From: an uncultured Oscillospiraceae bacterium
Lineage (GTDB): Bacteria > Bacillota > Clostridia > Oscillospirales > Acutalibacteraceae
Reading direction: 5' to 3'
Assembly (NCBI GenBank): GCA_905193585.1
Contig: CAJJPG010000115.1
Coordinates: forward strand, 1 to 5,459
Length of the DNA: 5,459 nucleotides
Shown here: positions 1 to 5,191 of the stretch, piece by piece
Position numbering within the stretch: position 1 is the stretch's first letter
Layout: the number at the start of each line of letters is the position of its first letter
Made by a program: the position numbers and the translations under genes
The notes under the pieces: generated by a model
Told to the model about the DNA's origin: nothing
The model's input: the letters and a program-made list of their open reading frames with translations, nothing else
Database searches by the model: none

Positions 1-202
1 CAAAGGCTTTGTTCTCAAGCGCCGATAAAAGAACGTTGAGAACAAAGGCAATGCAAAGTGCGGTAATAACCGGGCGGAATACCGAAATTGCTCCGCCCAG
101 CACCGATATGACTTTTTCAAAATTTGCAACCGTGGCAAAGCACACCGCCCCGAAAGCGATGAAAAACAGTATTTTTTTGGTGGTTTTGGGGTCAAGCTCC
201 AT
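1..202 (-). CDS. AI-2E family transporter, N-terminal part (runs off left edge)
   Basis: The first 67 residues of a minus-strand membrane protein are visible; the rest lies beyond base 1. The start ATG at 202 is preceded by an in-frame TGA three codons upstream and by a GGTGA Shine-Dalgarno, so the start is well fixed. The sequence begins MELDPKTTKKILFFIAFGAV, with a charged N-terminus and a hydrophobic segment at about residues 11-27. A second hydrophobic stretch (about residues 38-61) carries FRPVITALCIAFVLN, resembling the Pro...AFxLN segment near the start of AI-2E/YdbI-YtvI type permeases (PF01594), usually about 350-400 residues. Members of this family are polytopic inner-membrane proteins; some have been assigned autoinducer export and others Na+/H+ antiport, so the substrate cannot be named. 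It lies 23 bases behind the mini-OadG gene with no terminator between them, so cotranscription with the riboswitch-controlled genes is likely. Family assignment is by pattern recognition of the N-terminus only. Confidence 0.75.
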   Translation of the reverse strand, partial: MELDPKTTKKILFFIAFGAVCFATVANFEKVISVLGGAISVFRPVITALCIAFVLNVLLSALENKAF

Positions 203-225
203 AGCAATTCACCGCACTTTCGGTA

Positions 226-360
226 CTAATCTTTTTTGGTAAATATCTTATTGAGAATAACGGTAATAAGCACAATTACCCCTATAACCGCAAAAATGCT
301 TATCATTCCCACGGCAAGGTAGCGCAGGTTGGCAACAAAATTCATAGGATTGAAGTTCAT
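226..360 (-). CDS. OadG-like small transporter subunit (44 aa, single membrane span)
   Basis: This 44-codon gene starts with ATG at 360 and ends with TAG at 226-228. A strong GGGGGAG Shine-Dalgarno lies about 9 bases upstream, partly overlapping the oadB stop region, which supports real translation despite the small size. The protein has a 13-residue polar N-terminus, one transmembrane helix (about residues 14-38, rich in Ile/Val/Gly) and a short basic tail ending TKKD. Small single-span subunits (gamma in oxaloacetate decarboxylase; delta and epsilon in methylmalonyl-CoA decarboxylase) anchor and stabilise the beta channel subunit. This one is shorter than a normal gamma subunit and lacks its long C-terminal domain. 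Its position 15 bases after an oadB-type gene is the main reason to call it a partner of that protein. The gene is easily missed by automatic callers. A role in stabilising the OadB-like protein in the membrane is inferred. Confidence 0.8.
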   Translation of the reverse strand: MNFNPMNFVANLRYLAVGMISIFAVIGVIVLITVILNKIFTKKD

Positions 361-375
361 AATTATTGCTCCCCC

Positions 376-1512
376 TTATAAGAAGAAATTGAGTATCAGT
401 CCGCCCGCTATTACAGAGGCTATCTGACCCGATACGTTAACGCCTACAGAGTGCATAAGCAGGAAGTTCTGCGGGTCCTCCTTAAGCCCCATTTTGTGAA
501 CAACGCGCCCGGACATCGGGAAAGCGGAAATACCCGCCGCGCCTATCATGGGGTTTACCTTGTTCTTTAAAAACAGGTTGAGGAATTTGGCGAAAAGCAC
601 GCCGCCTGCGGTATCAAACACAAAGGCAAAAAGCCCGAGTCCCAGTATTAAAAGCGTTTTCGGATCGAGGAATTTTTCCGCCTGCATTTGGGTTGCTATT
701 GTGATCCCTAAGAAAATTGTAATCAGGTTTGCAAGCACGTTCTGCGCCGTTTCCGAAAGGGAGTTTAACACCCCACACTCACGCAGCAGGTTGCCGAACA
801 TAAGGAAGCCGATAAGCGAAACCGATTCGGGAGCAACTATGCCTGCCACAACGGTTATAACGATGGGGAAAAGTATTTTTGTAAGCTTTGATACCTTTTT
901 ATCGTGGTACGGCATTCTTATAAGCCGCTCCTTTTTGGTAGTAAGCAGCTTTATTACGGGCGGCTGAATTATGGGCACAAGCGCCATATACGAATACGCT
1001 GCCACCATTATAGCTCCCTGATAAGCCGAATTGAGCTTTTGAGATACTACAATCGCGGTAGGACCGTCCGCCGCGCCTATAATACCTATCGAAGCCGCAT
1101 CGTTCAAATCAAAGAACATTGAAGCCGCGCAGAAGGTAAAGAATATTCCGAACTGCGCCGCCGCGCCGAAAATCATCAGCTTGGGGTTTGAAAGCAGGGG
1201 ACCGAAATCAATCATAGCGCCTATACCTATAAACAGTATAAGCGGGAAAAGCTCGTTTTCTATACCCGCCTTGTAAAGCGTTGAAAGCGCGCCTTCCTGC
1301 AACTTTCCGTCAAAAAGCCTATCCACCGCGCCCGAAAACGGAATGTTTACAAGTATTGTTCCGAAACCGAGGGGTAAAAGCAGGGTGGGCTCCATTTCGT
1401 ACTTTATCGCGAGGAATATGAGTATTCCCCCGATAGCCCACATTACAACATACCTCCAGTCAAGCAGTTCCGCAAAGTTTTGCACTAAGAAACCAAAATC
1501 GCTCAATGACAT
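376..1512 (-). CDS. Sodium ion-translocating decarboxylase beta subunit (OadB family), stand-alone
   Basis: A 378-residue polytopic membrane protein of the OadB/MmdB/GcdB family. In classical complexes this subunit decarboxylates carboxybiotin and exports Na+. Diagnostic segments are GIGAMIDFGPLLSNP (about residues 96-110), GAADGPTAIV (146-155) and NPMIGAAGISAFPMSGR (320-336), then VGVNVSGQIASV near the C-terminus. By motif spacing, the residues that I recall as functionally important in Klebsiella OadB (D203, Y229, N373, G377, S382, R389) correspond to D149, Y175, N320, G324, S329 and R336, all present, so the ion path looks intact. Length is normal for the short Firmicute form. I chose ATG 1512, which has GGTGAG just upstream, over GTG 1527, which has no good ribosome site and would add five residues. 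No alpha (carboxyltransferase), biotin-carrier or full gamma gene is in the window. The gene lies behind a Mn2+-type riboswitch and terminator and is followed by the mini-OadG gene, which suggests a cation-transport role separate from a decarboxylase. The alternative is that missing subunits are encoded elsewhere. Confidence 0.9.
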   Translation of the reverse strand: MSLSDFGFLVQNFAELLDWRYVVMWAIGGILIFLAIKYEMEPTLLLPLGFGTILVNIPFSGAVDRLFDGKLQEGALSTLYKAGIENELFPLILFIGIGAMIDFGPLLSNPKLMIFGAAAQFGIFFTFCAASMFFDLNDAASIGIIGAADGPTAIVVSQKLNSAYQGAIMVAAYSYMALVPIIQPPVIKLLTTKKERLIRMPYHDKKVSKLTKILFPIVITVVAGIVAPESVSLIGFLMFGNLLRECGVLNSLSETAQNVLANLITIFLGITIATQMQAEKFLDPKTLLILGLGLFAFVFDTAGGVLFAKFLNLFLKNKVNPMIGAAGISAFPMSGRVVHKMGLKEDPQNFLLMHSVGVNVSGQIASVIAGGLILNFFL

Positions 1513-1516
1513 TTTT

Positions 1517-1522
1517 CTCACC
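1517..1522 (-). promoter_or_regulatory. Ribosome binding site that decides the oadB start
   Basis: GGTGAG on the minus strand lies 4 bases before ATG 1512. The spacing is short, and an upstream AAAGG may contribute. The competing GTG at 1527 is preceded only by AT-rich sequence, so the ATG is preferred. Confidence 0.5.
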
Positions 1523-1545
1523 AACACCTTTAATAAAATAGATTT

Positions 1546-1589
1546 AAAAAAAGACCTTTACCGCACAGTGTATGTACGGTAAAAGTCTT
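1546..1589 (-). terminator. Intrinsic terminator forming the riboswitch expression platform
   Basis: On the minus strand, AAGACTTTTACCG (1589-1577) pairs with CGGTAAAGGTCTT (1563-1551) as a 13-bp stem with one G-U wobble, enclosing a 13-base loop. A run of seven T (1552-1546, the first two in the stem) follows, then AAATC. Its 5' arm includes CTTTTACC, the 3' strand of the aptamer P1 helix, so P1 and the terminator cannot form together. It ends only 33 bases before the oadB ATG, so transcription from the promoter at 1685-1713 must pass it. It probably also stops readthrough from spoIIE. There is no T-run on the plus-strand side, so it is directional. Confidence 0.9.
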
Positions 1590-1676
1590 GCTGTTTAATG
1601 CAAACGCGGGCAAAAGCCGTGTATTGACGCATTTTGCAGCGGCCGAAAGCCCGACCGTCAGCTACTCCCTTAAACC
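1578..1676 (-). ncRNA. yybP-ykoY family (Mn2+) riboswitch aptamer
   Basis: The minus-strand leader carries the conserved blocks of the yybP-ykoY manganese riboswitch in the right order. AAGGGAGTAGC (1671-1661) comes first, GCGTCAATAC (1630-1621) next and GCAAGAC (1591-1585) last. The fold also fits. P1 pairs GGT..AAG (1676-1669) with CTT..ACC (1585-1578) around two U-U mismatches. P2 is CGGTCG/CGGCCG (1657-1652 with 1645-1640). The lower part of P3 is TGCAAA/TTTGCA (1638-1633 with 1604-1599), with the CGUCAAU internal loop and a small GGC-UUUU-GCC tip (1618-1609). In characterised members Mn2+ binds between the two loops (Ca2+/Mg2+ can occupy the second site) and stabilises P1. Here the P1 3' strand is shared with the terminator 5' arm, so metal binding should favour readthrough, an ON switch, as described for Gram-positive examples. 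The regulated gene is an OadB-like protein, which I do not know as an established target of this riboswitch class. Confidence 0.9.
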
Positions 1677-1684
1677 TTAAAGGA

Positions 1685-1713
1685 AGTATAACACAAAGCG
1701 GAAAAAAATTCAA
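1685..1713 (-). promoter_or_regulatory. Sigma-A type promoter of the riboswitch-oadB unit
   Basis: Minus strand: TTGAAT (-35, 1713-1708), a 17-base spacer and TATACT (-10, 1690-1685). This is four of six and five of six matches to consensus at ideal spacing. Transcription would begin near 1678, just before the riboswitch P1 strand, giving a leader of about 165 bases. The -35 box begins 8 bases after the spoIIE stop codon, so the unit has its own promoter independent of spoIIE. Confidence 0.8.
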
Positions 1714-1720
1714 GATTTTT

Positions 1721-4030
1721 TTATACGGATTTTTTCAGCACCGCCGTTATAACGGTTATATCGTCCTCGTGGTTATCGCTGCGCCGCCTGTGCGCGCCCT
1801 CGCAAAGCCGTTCGGAAAGCTCCTGCGCGGTTCCGCCCTGCCATTTTTCAAGCTCGGCTCTTATCCAGTCGCAGCCCTCAAAGGCAGCCCCGTCCGACAT
1901 CATTACAACTATATCGCCCTCGCGGCATTTGACCGTGGCTTTATCAAACCGCACATCGCGCAGTATTCCCGCGGGCAGCGAGGTGCTTTCGGCCTTGCCG
2001 GTTTTGCCCGAGCGGCGTATTACCGTGGGCGCCGCGCCCGCCTTGTAAAGCTCAACCTGACCGTTATATAGGTCAATGCTTGCAATATCCACCGTTGCAA
2101 GCGATTCATCGGTGGATTTGAAAAGCATTGAGGAATTGAGAATTTTAAGCGAGCAGTCAAACCCGAAGCCCGCCTTTAAAAGCCTACACATAAGCCCCGA
2201 CGCCATAGCGCCGTCCACCGCGGCTCTGCCGCCCGTGCCCATACCGTCGGACAATACAGTAATAAAATGCCCGTGCCCGTCGAAAAAATACTTGTAAGCG
2301 TCGCCGCACATCATTGAATCGGAAGCGCACTTCTGCTCTACGCCCACATCTACCCGCAGCGCCGCGTGTTCACTTAAGGTTATAAATATATCTCCGCCCG
2401 TTTCGTTTACCGCGGGCACGTCAAAATCCCTCTCGCACACTACCGATACTAATTTCATAATCTGCAGTTTGTTTATTACGGGAGCGGTGGATTTTTTAAC
2501 CTTAAGTTCAATTTTTATGCGCCCGAATTTATCGGTGCGGCTGCTGCACTCTTCAACCTGTATGTTAAGGTTTTTAAGCGCCGCCGCGGCTTTCTCCGCC
2601 GCCGTGTTATCATAGTGCGAGTCCGCCTCAATATCCCGTGCCAGCCCGTACAGCATATCCGAAATGCCCTCGAACTGGTCCGATACCACCGAGCGCACCT
2701 CGTCGATTCGGTTTTCCGCCGCTATTCTTGAGGTATAATCGGAATACCGCTTATAAACCGAATTTGCCACGCCGGATAGCCGTATACACCTGCCGCGAAA
2801 TTCCTCGGGCGCGCCGTTTGCGGGCTCTGTGCTGCCGTCCTTTATGGCTTTTGTTATATCAAGCACCGCGGTCACGGTGTCGTCACGTCGGCTTTCCCAG
2901 CAGTGCAGCCGCAGCTTGCAGCCCGCGCAGGCGTCCTGCTCAACGGCGGATATTACCGTGCCGAAATCGGGCGCGTTTATTTTTGAAAGCTCCGCCGCTA
3001 CCTGCTCTACCGTTTCGGAAACGTCGCCTAAGGCGTTCGCCGCCATATCAAGCCGCATTTCAAGCGACTTTTTAATACCGCCCGGTATAGCTAATTTCGG
3101 TCTTACCGCAAACAGCTTGCCGAGGTATATTCCCGCCTTTCGCGGAATTGCAAGGAAAAGCGCCGCGCCGAGTATTGCCTCAACCGCGCATAAAGCGCTT
3201 TGCAGCGCGCTCATTTTAAGCGCCGCCGCAGCAAGCCCGAAAAACAGGGGCACGGCGGTTACGGCATATTTGCCAAAGGTGGAAAATACCCCCGCCAATA
3301 TGCCCGTAAACGCGTAAATTACCGCAACCTCGCCGGGCGCGCCGCTGAAAACGAGCGACAGCGCCGCCGTAACGCCGCTTACCGCGCCAGACAACACGCC
3401 GCCGTATTTCGCCGCCGTGAGTATAAGCGCCAGCGCCGCAATGTGACCCACCGATATTCCGCCGTATGTAAATGGGTGCAGCCCAGTAAGCATTATACCG
3501 AGGAACGCAAATAAAGATACCAGCCCGTTGGCGGAAAGGCAGACCGAAATTTCGGAATAATCCTTAAAAAAATCTGAAATAAAATAAGCTCCGCCCGCCG
3601 CAAGGCATGCGTCGGCAAATATATCGGTAATTTCGGGATTGAAAAGCCCCAACGTTAAAAAAGAGGTCAGAAGACTTGAAAAAAGACATATTGCTGTGGG
3701 CAGCAGCCGCTTTTTCGATAATTTCTCCGACAAGGAGGCTAAAAGCCGTAGTGCAATTATCGCAAGCACCGCAGTTGTATATCTGAATGTGCCGCTTTCA
3801 AGCGGAGTGATAAAATACCCCAAAAATACCCCCGTTGCCGCCGCGGGCGCGTATACCGCGGGTATTCCCGCAATAAGCGAAAGCCCGAAAGGCACAAGCC
3901 TGTCCGCAATTACCGCGCGTGAAGCAATAAGCCCCGTTATGACCGAAAGCGCCTGCCATGCCACCGCGCAGACAAGATCTCTGTTACTGCCGAGCGCTTT
4001 TGCGGGCGCGTTTCTTGTAACATCCTTCAA
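1721..4030 (-). CDS. spoIIE: Stage II sporulation protein E (SpoIIE), membrane serine phosphatase
   Basis: A 769-residue protein, slightly shorter than the roughly 827 residues of Bacillus subtilis SpoIIE. SpoIIE localises to the polar septum with FtsZ and dephosphorylates the anti-anti-sigma factor SpoIIAA, releasing sigma-F in the forespore. The N-terminal 300 residues are a series of hydrophobic helices (about ten expected). A central cytoplasmic region (about 310-555) contains a Cys cluster, C368-x2-C371-x5-C377-Trp, a pattern common in clostridial homologues. The C-terminal PP2C-type domain (about 560-765) has SDGMGTG (metal ligand D595), SDGAAFEG (D713) and DDITVITAV (D756/D757), so the phosphatase looks active. 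The start is TTG at 4030: it has GGTGAT six bases upstream and an in-frame TGA three codons before it, while the nearby ATG at 4023 is out of frame and followed at once by TAA. It is transcribed alone, divergently from sleB. No terminator lies directly after the stop; the riboswitch terminator at 1546-1589 probably ends readthrough. Confidence 0.97.
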   Translation of the reverse strand: MKDVTRNAPAKALGSNRDLVCAVAWQALSVITGLIASRAVIADRLVPFGLSLIAGIPAVYAPAAATGVFLGYFITPLESGTFRYTTAVLAIIALRLLASLSEKLSKKRLLPTAICLFSSLLTSFLTLGLFNPEITDIFADACLAAGGAYFISDFFKDYSEISVCLSANGLVSLFAFLGIMLTGLHPFTYGGISVGHIAALALILTAAKYGGVLSGAVSGVTAALSLVFSGAPGEVAVIYAFTGILAGVFSTFGKYAVTAVPLFFGLAAAALKMSALQSALCAVEAILGAALFLAIPRKAGIYLGKLFAVRPKLAIPGGIKKSLEMRLDMAANALGDVSETVEQVAAELSKINAPDFGTVISAVEQDACAGCKLRLHCWESRRDDTVTAVLDITKAIKDGSTEPANGAPEEFRGRCIRLSGVANSVYKRYSDYTSRIAAENRIDEVRSVVSDQFEGISDMLYGLARDIEADSHYDNTAAEKAAAALKNLNIQVEECSSRTDKFGRIKIELKVKKSTAPVINKLQIMKLVSVVCERDFDVPAVNETGGDIFITLSEHAALRVDVGVEQKCASDSMMCGDAYKYFFDGHGHFITVLSDGMGTGGRAAVDGAMASGLMCRLLKAGFGFDCSLKILNSSMLFKSTDESLATVDIASIDLYNGQVELYKAGAAPTVIRRSGKTGKAESTSLPAGILRDVRFDKATVKCREGDIVVMMSDGAAFEGCDWIRAELEKWQGGTAQELSERLCEGAHRRRSDNHEDDITVITAVLKKSV

Positions 4031-4035
4031 TTTTA

Positions 4036-4041
4036 ATCACC
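4036..4041 (-). promoter_or_regulatory. Ribosome binding site for the TTG start of spoIIE
   Basis: GGTGAT on the minus strand ends five bases before TTG 4030. It fixes an unusual initiation codon, because no in-frame ATG or GTG exists upstream of the in-frame TGA stop. A TTG start may keep SpoIIE synthesis low. Confidence 0.7.
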
Positions 4042-4081
4042 GCCGTATTCTTATTATTTTGTTTTTAAATGCTTCAAAATA

Positions 4082-4114
4082 ATTATATCGCCGCCGGTGT
4101 ATATATTTTGTCAA
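4082..4114 (-). promoter_or_regulatory. spoIIE promoter with 21-bp spacer (Spo0A-activated type)
   Basis: Minus strand: perfect TTGACA (4114-4109), a 21-base spacer and perfect TATAAT (4087-4082). This spacing is too long for ordinary sigma-A promoters but matches the known architecture of the Bacillus subtilis spoIIE and spoIIG promoters (21-22 bp), which need phosphorylated Spo0A to position sigma-A RNA polymerase. Transcription would start near 4075, leaving a 5' leader of about 45 bases before TTG 4030. Confidence 0.75.
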
Positions 4115-4148
4115 AGCGCCTTGCCGTATTAAAGATTTTTTTGCCGAA
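4109..4148 (+). promoter_or_regulatory. Cluster of candidate Spo0A boxes upstream of spoIIE
   Basis: Compared with the 0A box TGNCGAA, the plus strand shows TGTCAAA (4109-4115, one mismatch, overlapping the -35 hexamer), TGCCGTA (4122-4128, one mismatch) and TGCCGAA (4142-4148, full match), all in the same orientation. Placement over and upstream of the -35 element of a 21-bp-spacer promoter fits Spo0A~P activation. The sites also lie upstream of sleB, but that gene is expected to be controlled by a forespore sigma factor. Confidence 0.5.
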
Positions 4149-4219
4149 ATAAAGAAATTTTGAATAATTTTTACCGTAATCGGGAAATATATTAACAAAA
4201 AAGCAAGGGTGAAGATTAT

Positions 4220-4864
4220 ATGAAACGCACTTTTATTTTTATAATGACGCTGTCGCTGCTGTTCGCTCTTTGCGGCGTATCCGCCGCCGCGCTTTCAAAA
4301 ATGGGCTCACGCTCGGATGAGGTCAGCAAAATTCAGGAGGCGCTGAAAAACAGGGGATACTACGCCTATAATATAGACGGAATTTTCGGCACGCGCACAA
4401 AAAACGCAGTTATCGGCTTTCAAAAGGATAACGGGCTTGATGCCGATGGCATTGCAGGACCTAAAACGCTTAAGGCACTCGGTATAAACGATTCTTCCGT
4501 AGGGGGATATTCCTCTGCGGATTACGAGCTTTTAGCTAGAATAATTTCCGCCGAGGCGAGAGGGGAGAGCTATTTGGGGCAGGTCGCGGTGGGCGCGGTA
4601 ATACTTAACCGCATAGAGCATCCGTCCTTTCCCGATACGCTTTCGGGCGTTATTTACCAGAGGGGCGCTTTTTCCTGCCTTTATGACGGTCAGTTTTATG
4701 AGCCGATAGCCGACAGCGCCTATTCCGCCGCCCGCGACGCCATTAACGGGCTTGACCCGAGCGGCGGCGCAATATACTATTACAACCCGTCAACCGCCAC
4801 AAGCAAGTGGATATTTTCCCGCCCGGTGATAACAACTATAGGCGCGCACAGATTTTGCAGTTAA
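4220..4864 (+). CDS. sleB: Spore cortex-lytic enzyme (SleB-type, PG-binding + Hydrolase_2)
   Basis: A 214-residue exported cell-wall hydrolase. Residues 1 to about 23 are a signal peptide (basic MKR, hydrophobic core, SAAA cleavage region). Residues about 30-88 form a PG_binding_1 domain with the typical pattern QEALKNRGYY...DGIFGTRTKNAVIGFQKDNGL...DGIAGPKTLKAL. Residues about 104-213 are a Hydrolase_2 (SleB/CwlJ, PF07486) domain with ARIISAEARGE, whose Glu112 fits the conserved catalytic glutamate, followed by QVAVGAVILNR and the terminal ITTIGAHRFC. The family acts as a lytic transglycosylase on muramic-lactam cortex during germination. The protein is shorter than Bacillus SleB (about 305 residues), mainly in the linker, as is common in Clostridia. 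ATG 4220 follows AAGGGTGA at good spacing. The usual partner gene ypeB is not next to it. Forespore sigma-G control is expected; TGAATA at 4161-4166 could be its -35, but no convincing -10 was found. A general Hydrolase_2 cell-wall enzyme is the alternative. Confidence 0.9.
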   Translation: MKRTFIFIMTLSLLFALCGVSAAALSKMGSRSDEVSKIQEALKNRGYYAYNIDGIFGTRTKNAVIGFQKDNGLDADGIAGPKTLKALGINDSSVGGYSSADYELLARIISAEARGESYLGQVAVGAVILNRIEHPSFPDTLSGVIYQRGAFSCLYDGQFYEPIADSAYSAARDAINGLDPSGGAIYYYNPSTATSKWIFSRPVITTIGAHRFCS

Positions 4865-4888
4865 GAGCTGCTCTTTCATTATTATAAT
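4861..4888 (+). promoter_or_regulatory. Candidate promoter of the XRE regulator gene
   Basis: TTAAGA (4861-4866), a 16-base spacer and a perfect TATAAT (4883-4888) would start transcription near 4895, inside the dyad at 4884-4904, with a leader of about 50 bases. A second -10-like TATACT at 4923-4928 lacks a good -35 and would leave only a few bases of leader. The first is preferred. Confidence 0.4.
4863..4875 (+). repeat. Short inverted repeat at the sleB stop codon
   Basis: AAGAGC-T-GCTCTT begins inside the sleB TAA and is followed by a T-rich but interrupted stretch (TCATTATTATAA). It could act as a weak terminator with a 5-bp stem and 3-base loop, but the stem is short and there is no solid T-run. 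Confidence 0.3.
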
Positions 4889-4904
4889 TCCGTAACGGAA
4901 TTAT
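4884..4904. promoter_or_regulatory. Perfect palindrome, candidate operator of the XRE regulator
   Basis: The arms ATAATTCCGT and ACGGAATTAT are exact reverse complements around a single central A, giving 10-bp arms in a 21-base site. It overlaps the TATAAT -10 box and the predicted start of transcription of the XRE gene and lies 40 bases before its ATG. That is the position expected for an autoregulatory operator bound by a dimeric XRE repressor. The one-base centre and lack of a following T-run argue against a terminator. Confidence 0.5.
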
Positions 4905-4944
4905 GTCAAGTGCTTTTCCCCTTATACTATGCTTGGTGATAAGT

Positions 4945-5190
4945 ATGAAAATAAGAAAGCAAGAGTACGGAAACTGCAATATTATAGGTAAAAACGCAGA
5001 AGCCCTGCGTAAGGAAAAAGGACTTAGCCAAAAGGATTTTATTGCAAAGCTGCAAACTATGGGATTGGATATTAACCCAACCAGTTATTCAAAGCTGGAG
5101 GGGCAGGTGCGCTGCGCCACCGATATTGAGGTCTATTATATTGCCAAGGCGCTGAACGTGGCGATAGAAAAACTTTTTGCGGGGATGTAA
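4945..5190 (+). CDS. Small XRE-family helix-turn-helix regulator
   Basis: An 81-residue protein made almost wholly of one HTH_3 (Cro/C1-type) domain at about residues 13-75. NIIGKNAEALRKEKGLSQKD forms the first helices, and DFIAKLQTMGLDINPTSYSKLE contains the helix-turn-helix with a recognition helix around 44-52. IEVYYIAKALNVAIEKLF is the closing helix pair. There is no extra sensor or enzymatic domain. I chose ATG 4945, which follows GGTGA with a 5-base gap. The longer reading from 4903 would add 14 residues outside the fold, start inside the palindrome and lack a ribosome site. The likely role is a local repressor that binds the dyad at 4884-4904 and represses itself; other targets cannot be seen. 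It is tail-to-tail with the 81-codon gene at 5192-5437, a single base separating the stop codons. Confidence 0.85.
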   Translation: MKIRKQEYGNCNIIGKNAEALRKEKGLSQKDFIAKLQTMGLDINPTSYSKLEGQVRCATDIEVYYIAKALNVAIEKLFAGM

Positions 5191-5191
5191 A

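Noticed and set aside
9..242. Plus-strand open frame of 77 codons
   Set aside because: It is antisense to the AI-2E transporter start and the mini-OadG gene, both of which have ribosome sites and family-like sequence; its own translation resembles nothing.
376..1512. Oxaloacetate or methylmalonyl-CoA decarboxylase operon
   Set aside because: No carboxyltransferase, biotin-carrier or full-length gamma gene is present in the window; the upstream neighbour is spoIIE and the downstream one is an AI-2E transporter.
548..1582. Plus-strand open frames across the oadB region
   Set aside because: They are antisense to a gene with clear OadB motifs and have low-complexity Arg/Ser-rich translations and no convincing ribosome sites.
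1546..1589. Hairpin considered as simply the spoIIE terminator
   Set aside because: It lies about 130 bases past the spoIIE stop, behind an independent promoter and riboswitch aptamer, and shares a strand with aptamer P1, so its main role is the riboswitch expression platform.
1634..4082. Several plus-strand open frames over spoIIE and its upstream region
   Set aside because: GC-rich codons of spoIIE produce long antisense frames; the translations are Arg/Ala/Pro-rich shadows with no domain signals.
4161..4194. Sporulation-sigma promoter for sleB (TGAATA with an AT-rich -10)
   Set aside because: The -35-like TGAATA fits sigma-F/G, but no -10 at 15-18 bases matches; the closest, TATATTA, is 21 bases away, so it is not called.
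4903..4944. Upstream ATG at 4903 as the start of the XRE protein
   Set aside because: It begins inside the palindrome, has no Shine-Dalgarno and adds residues outside the HTH fold; ATG 4945 has GGTGA.
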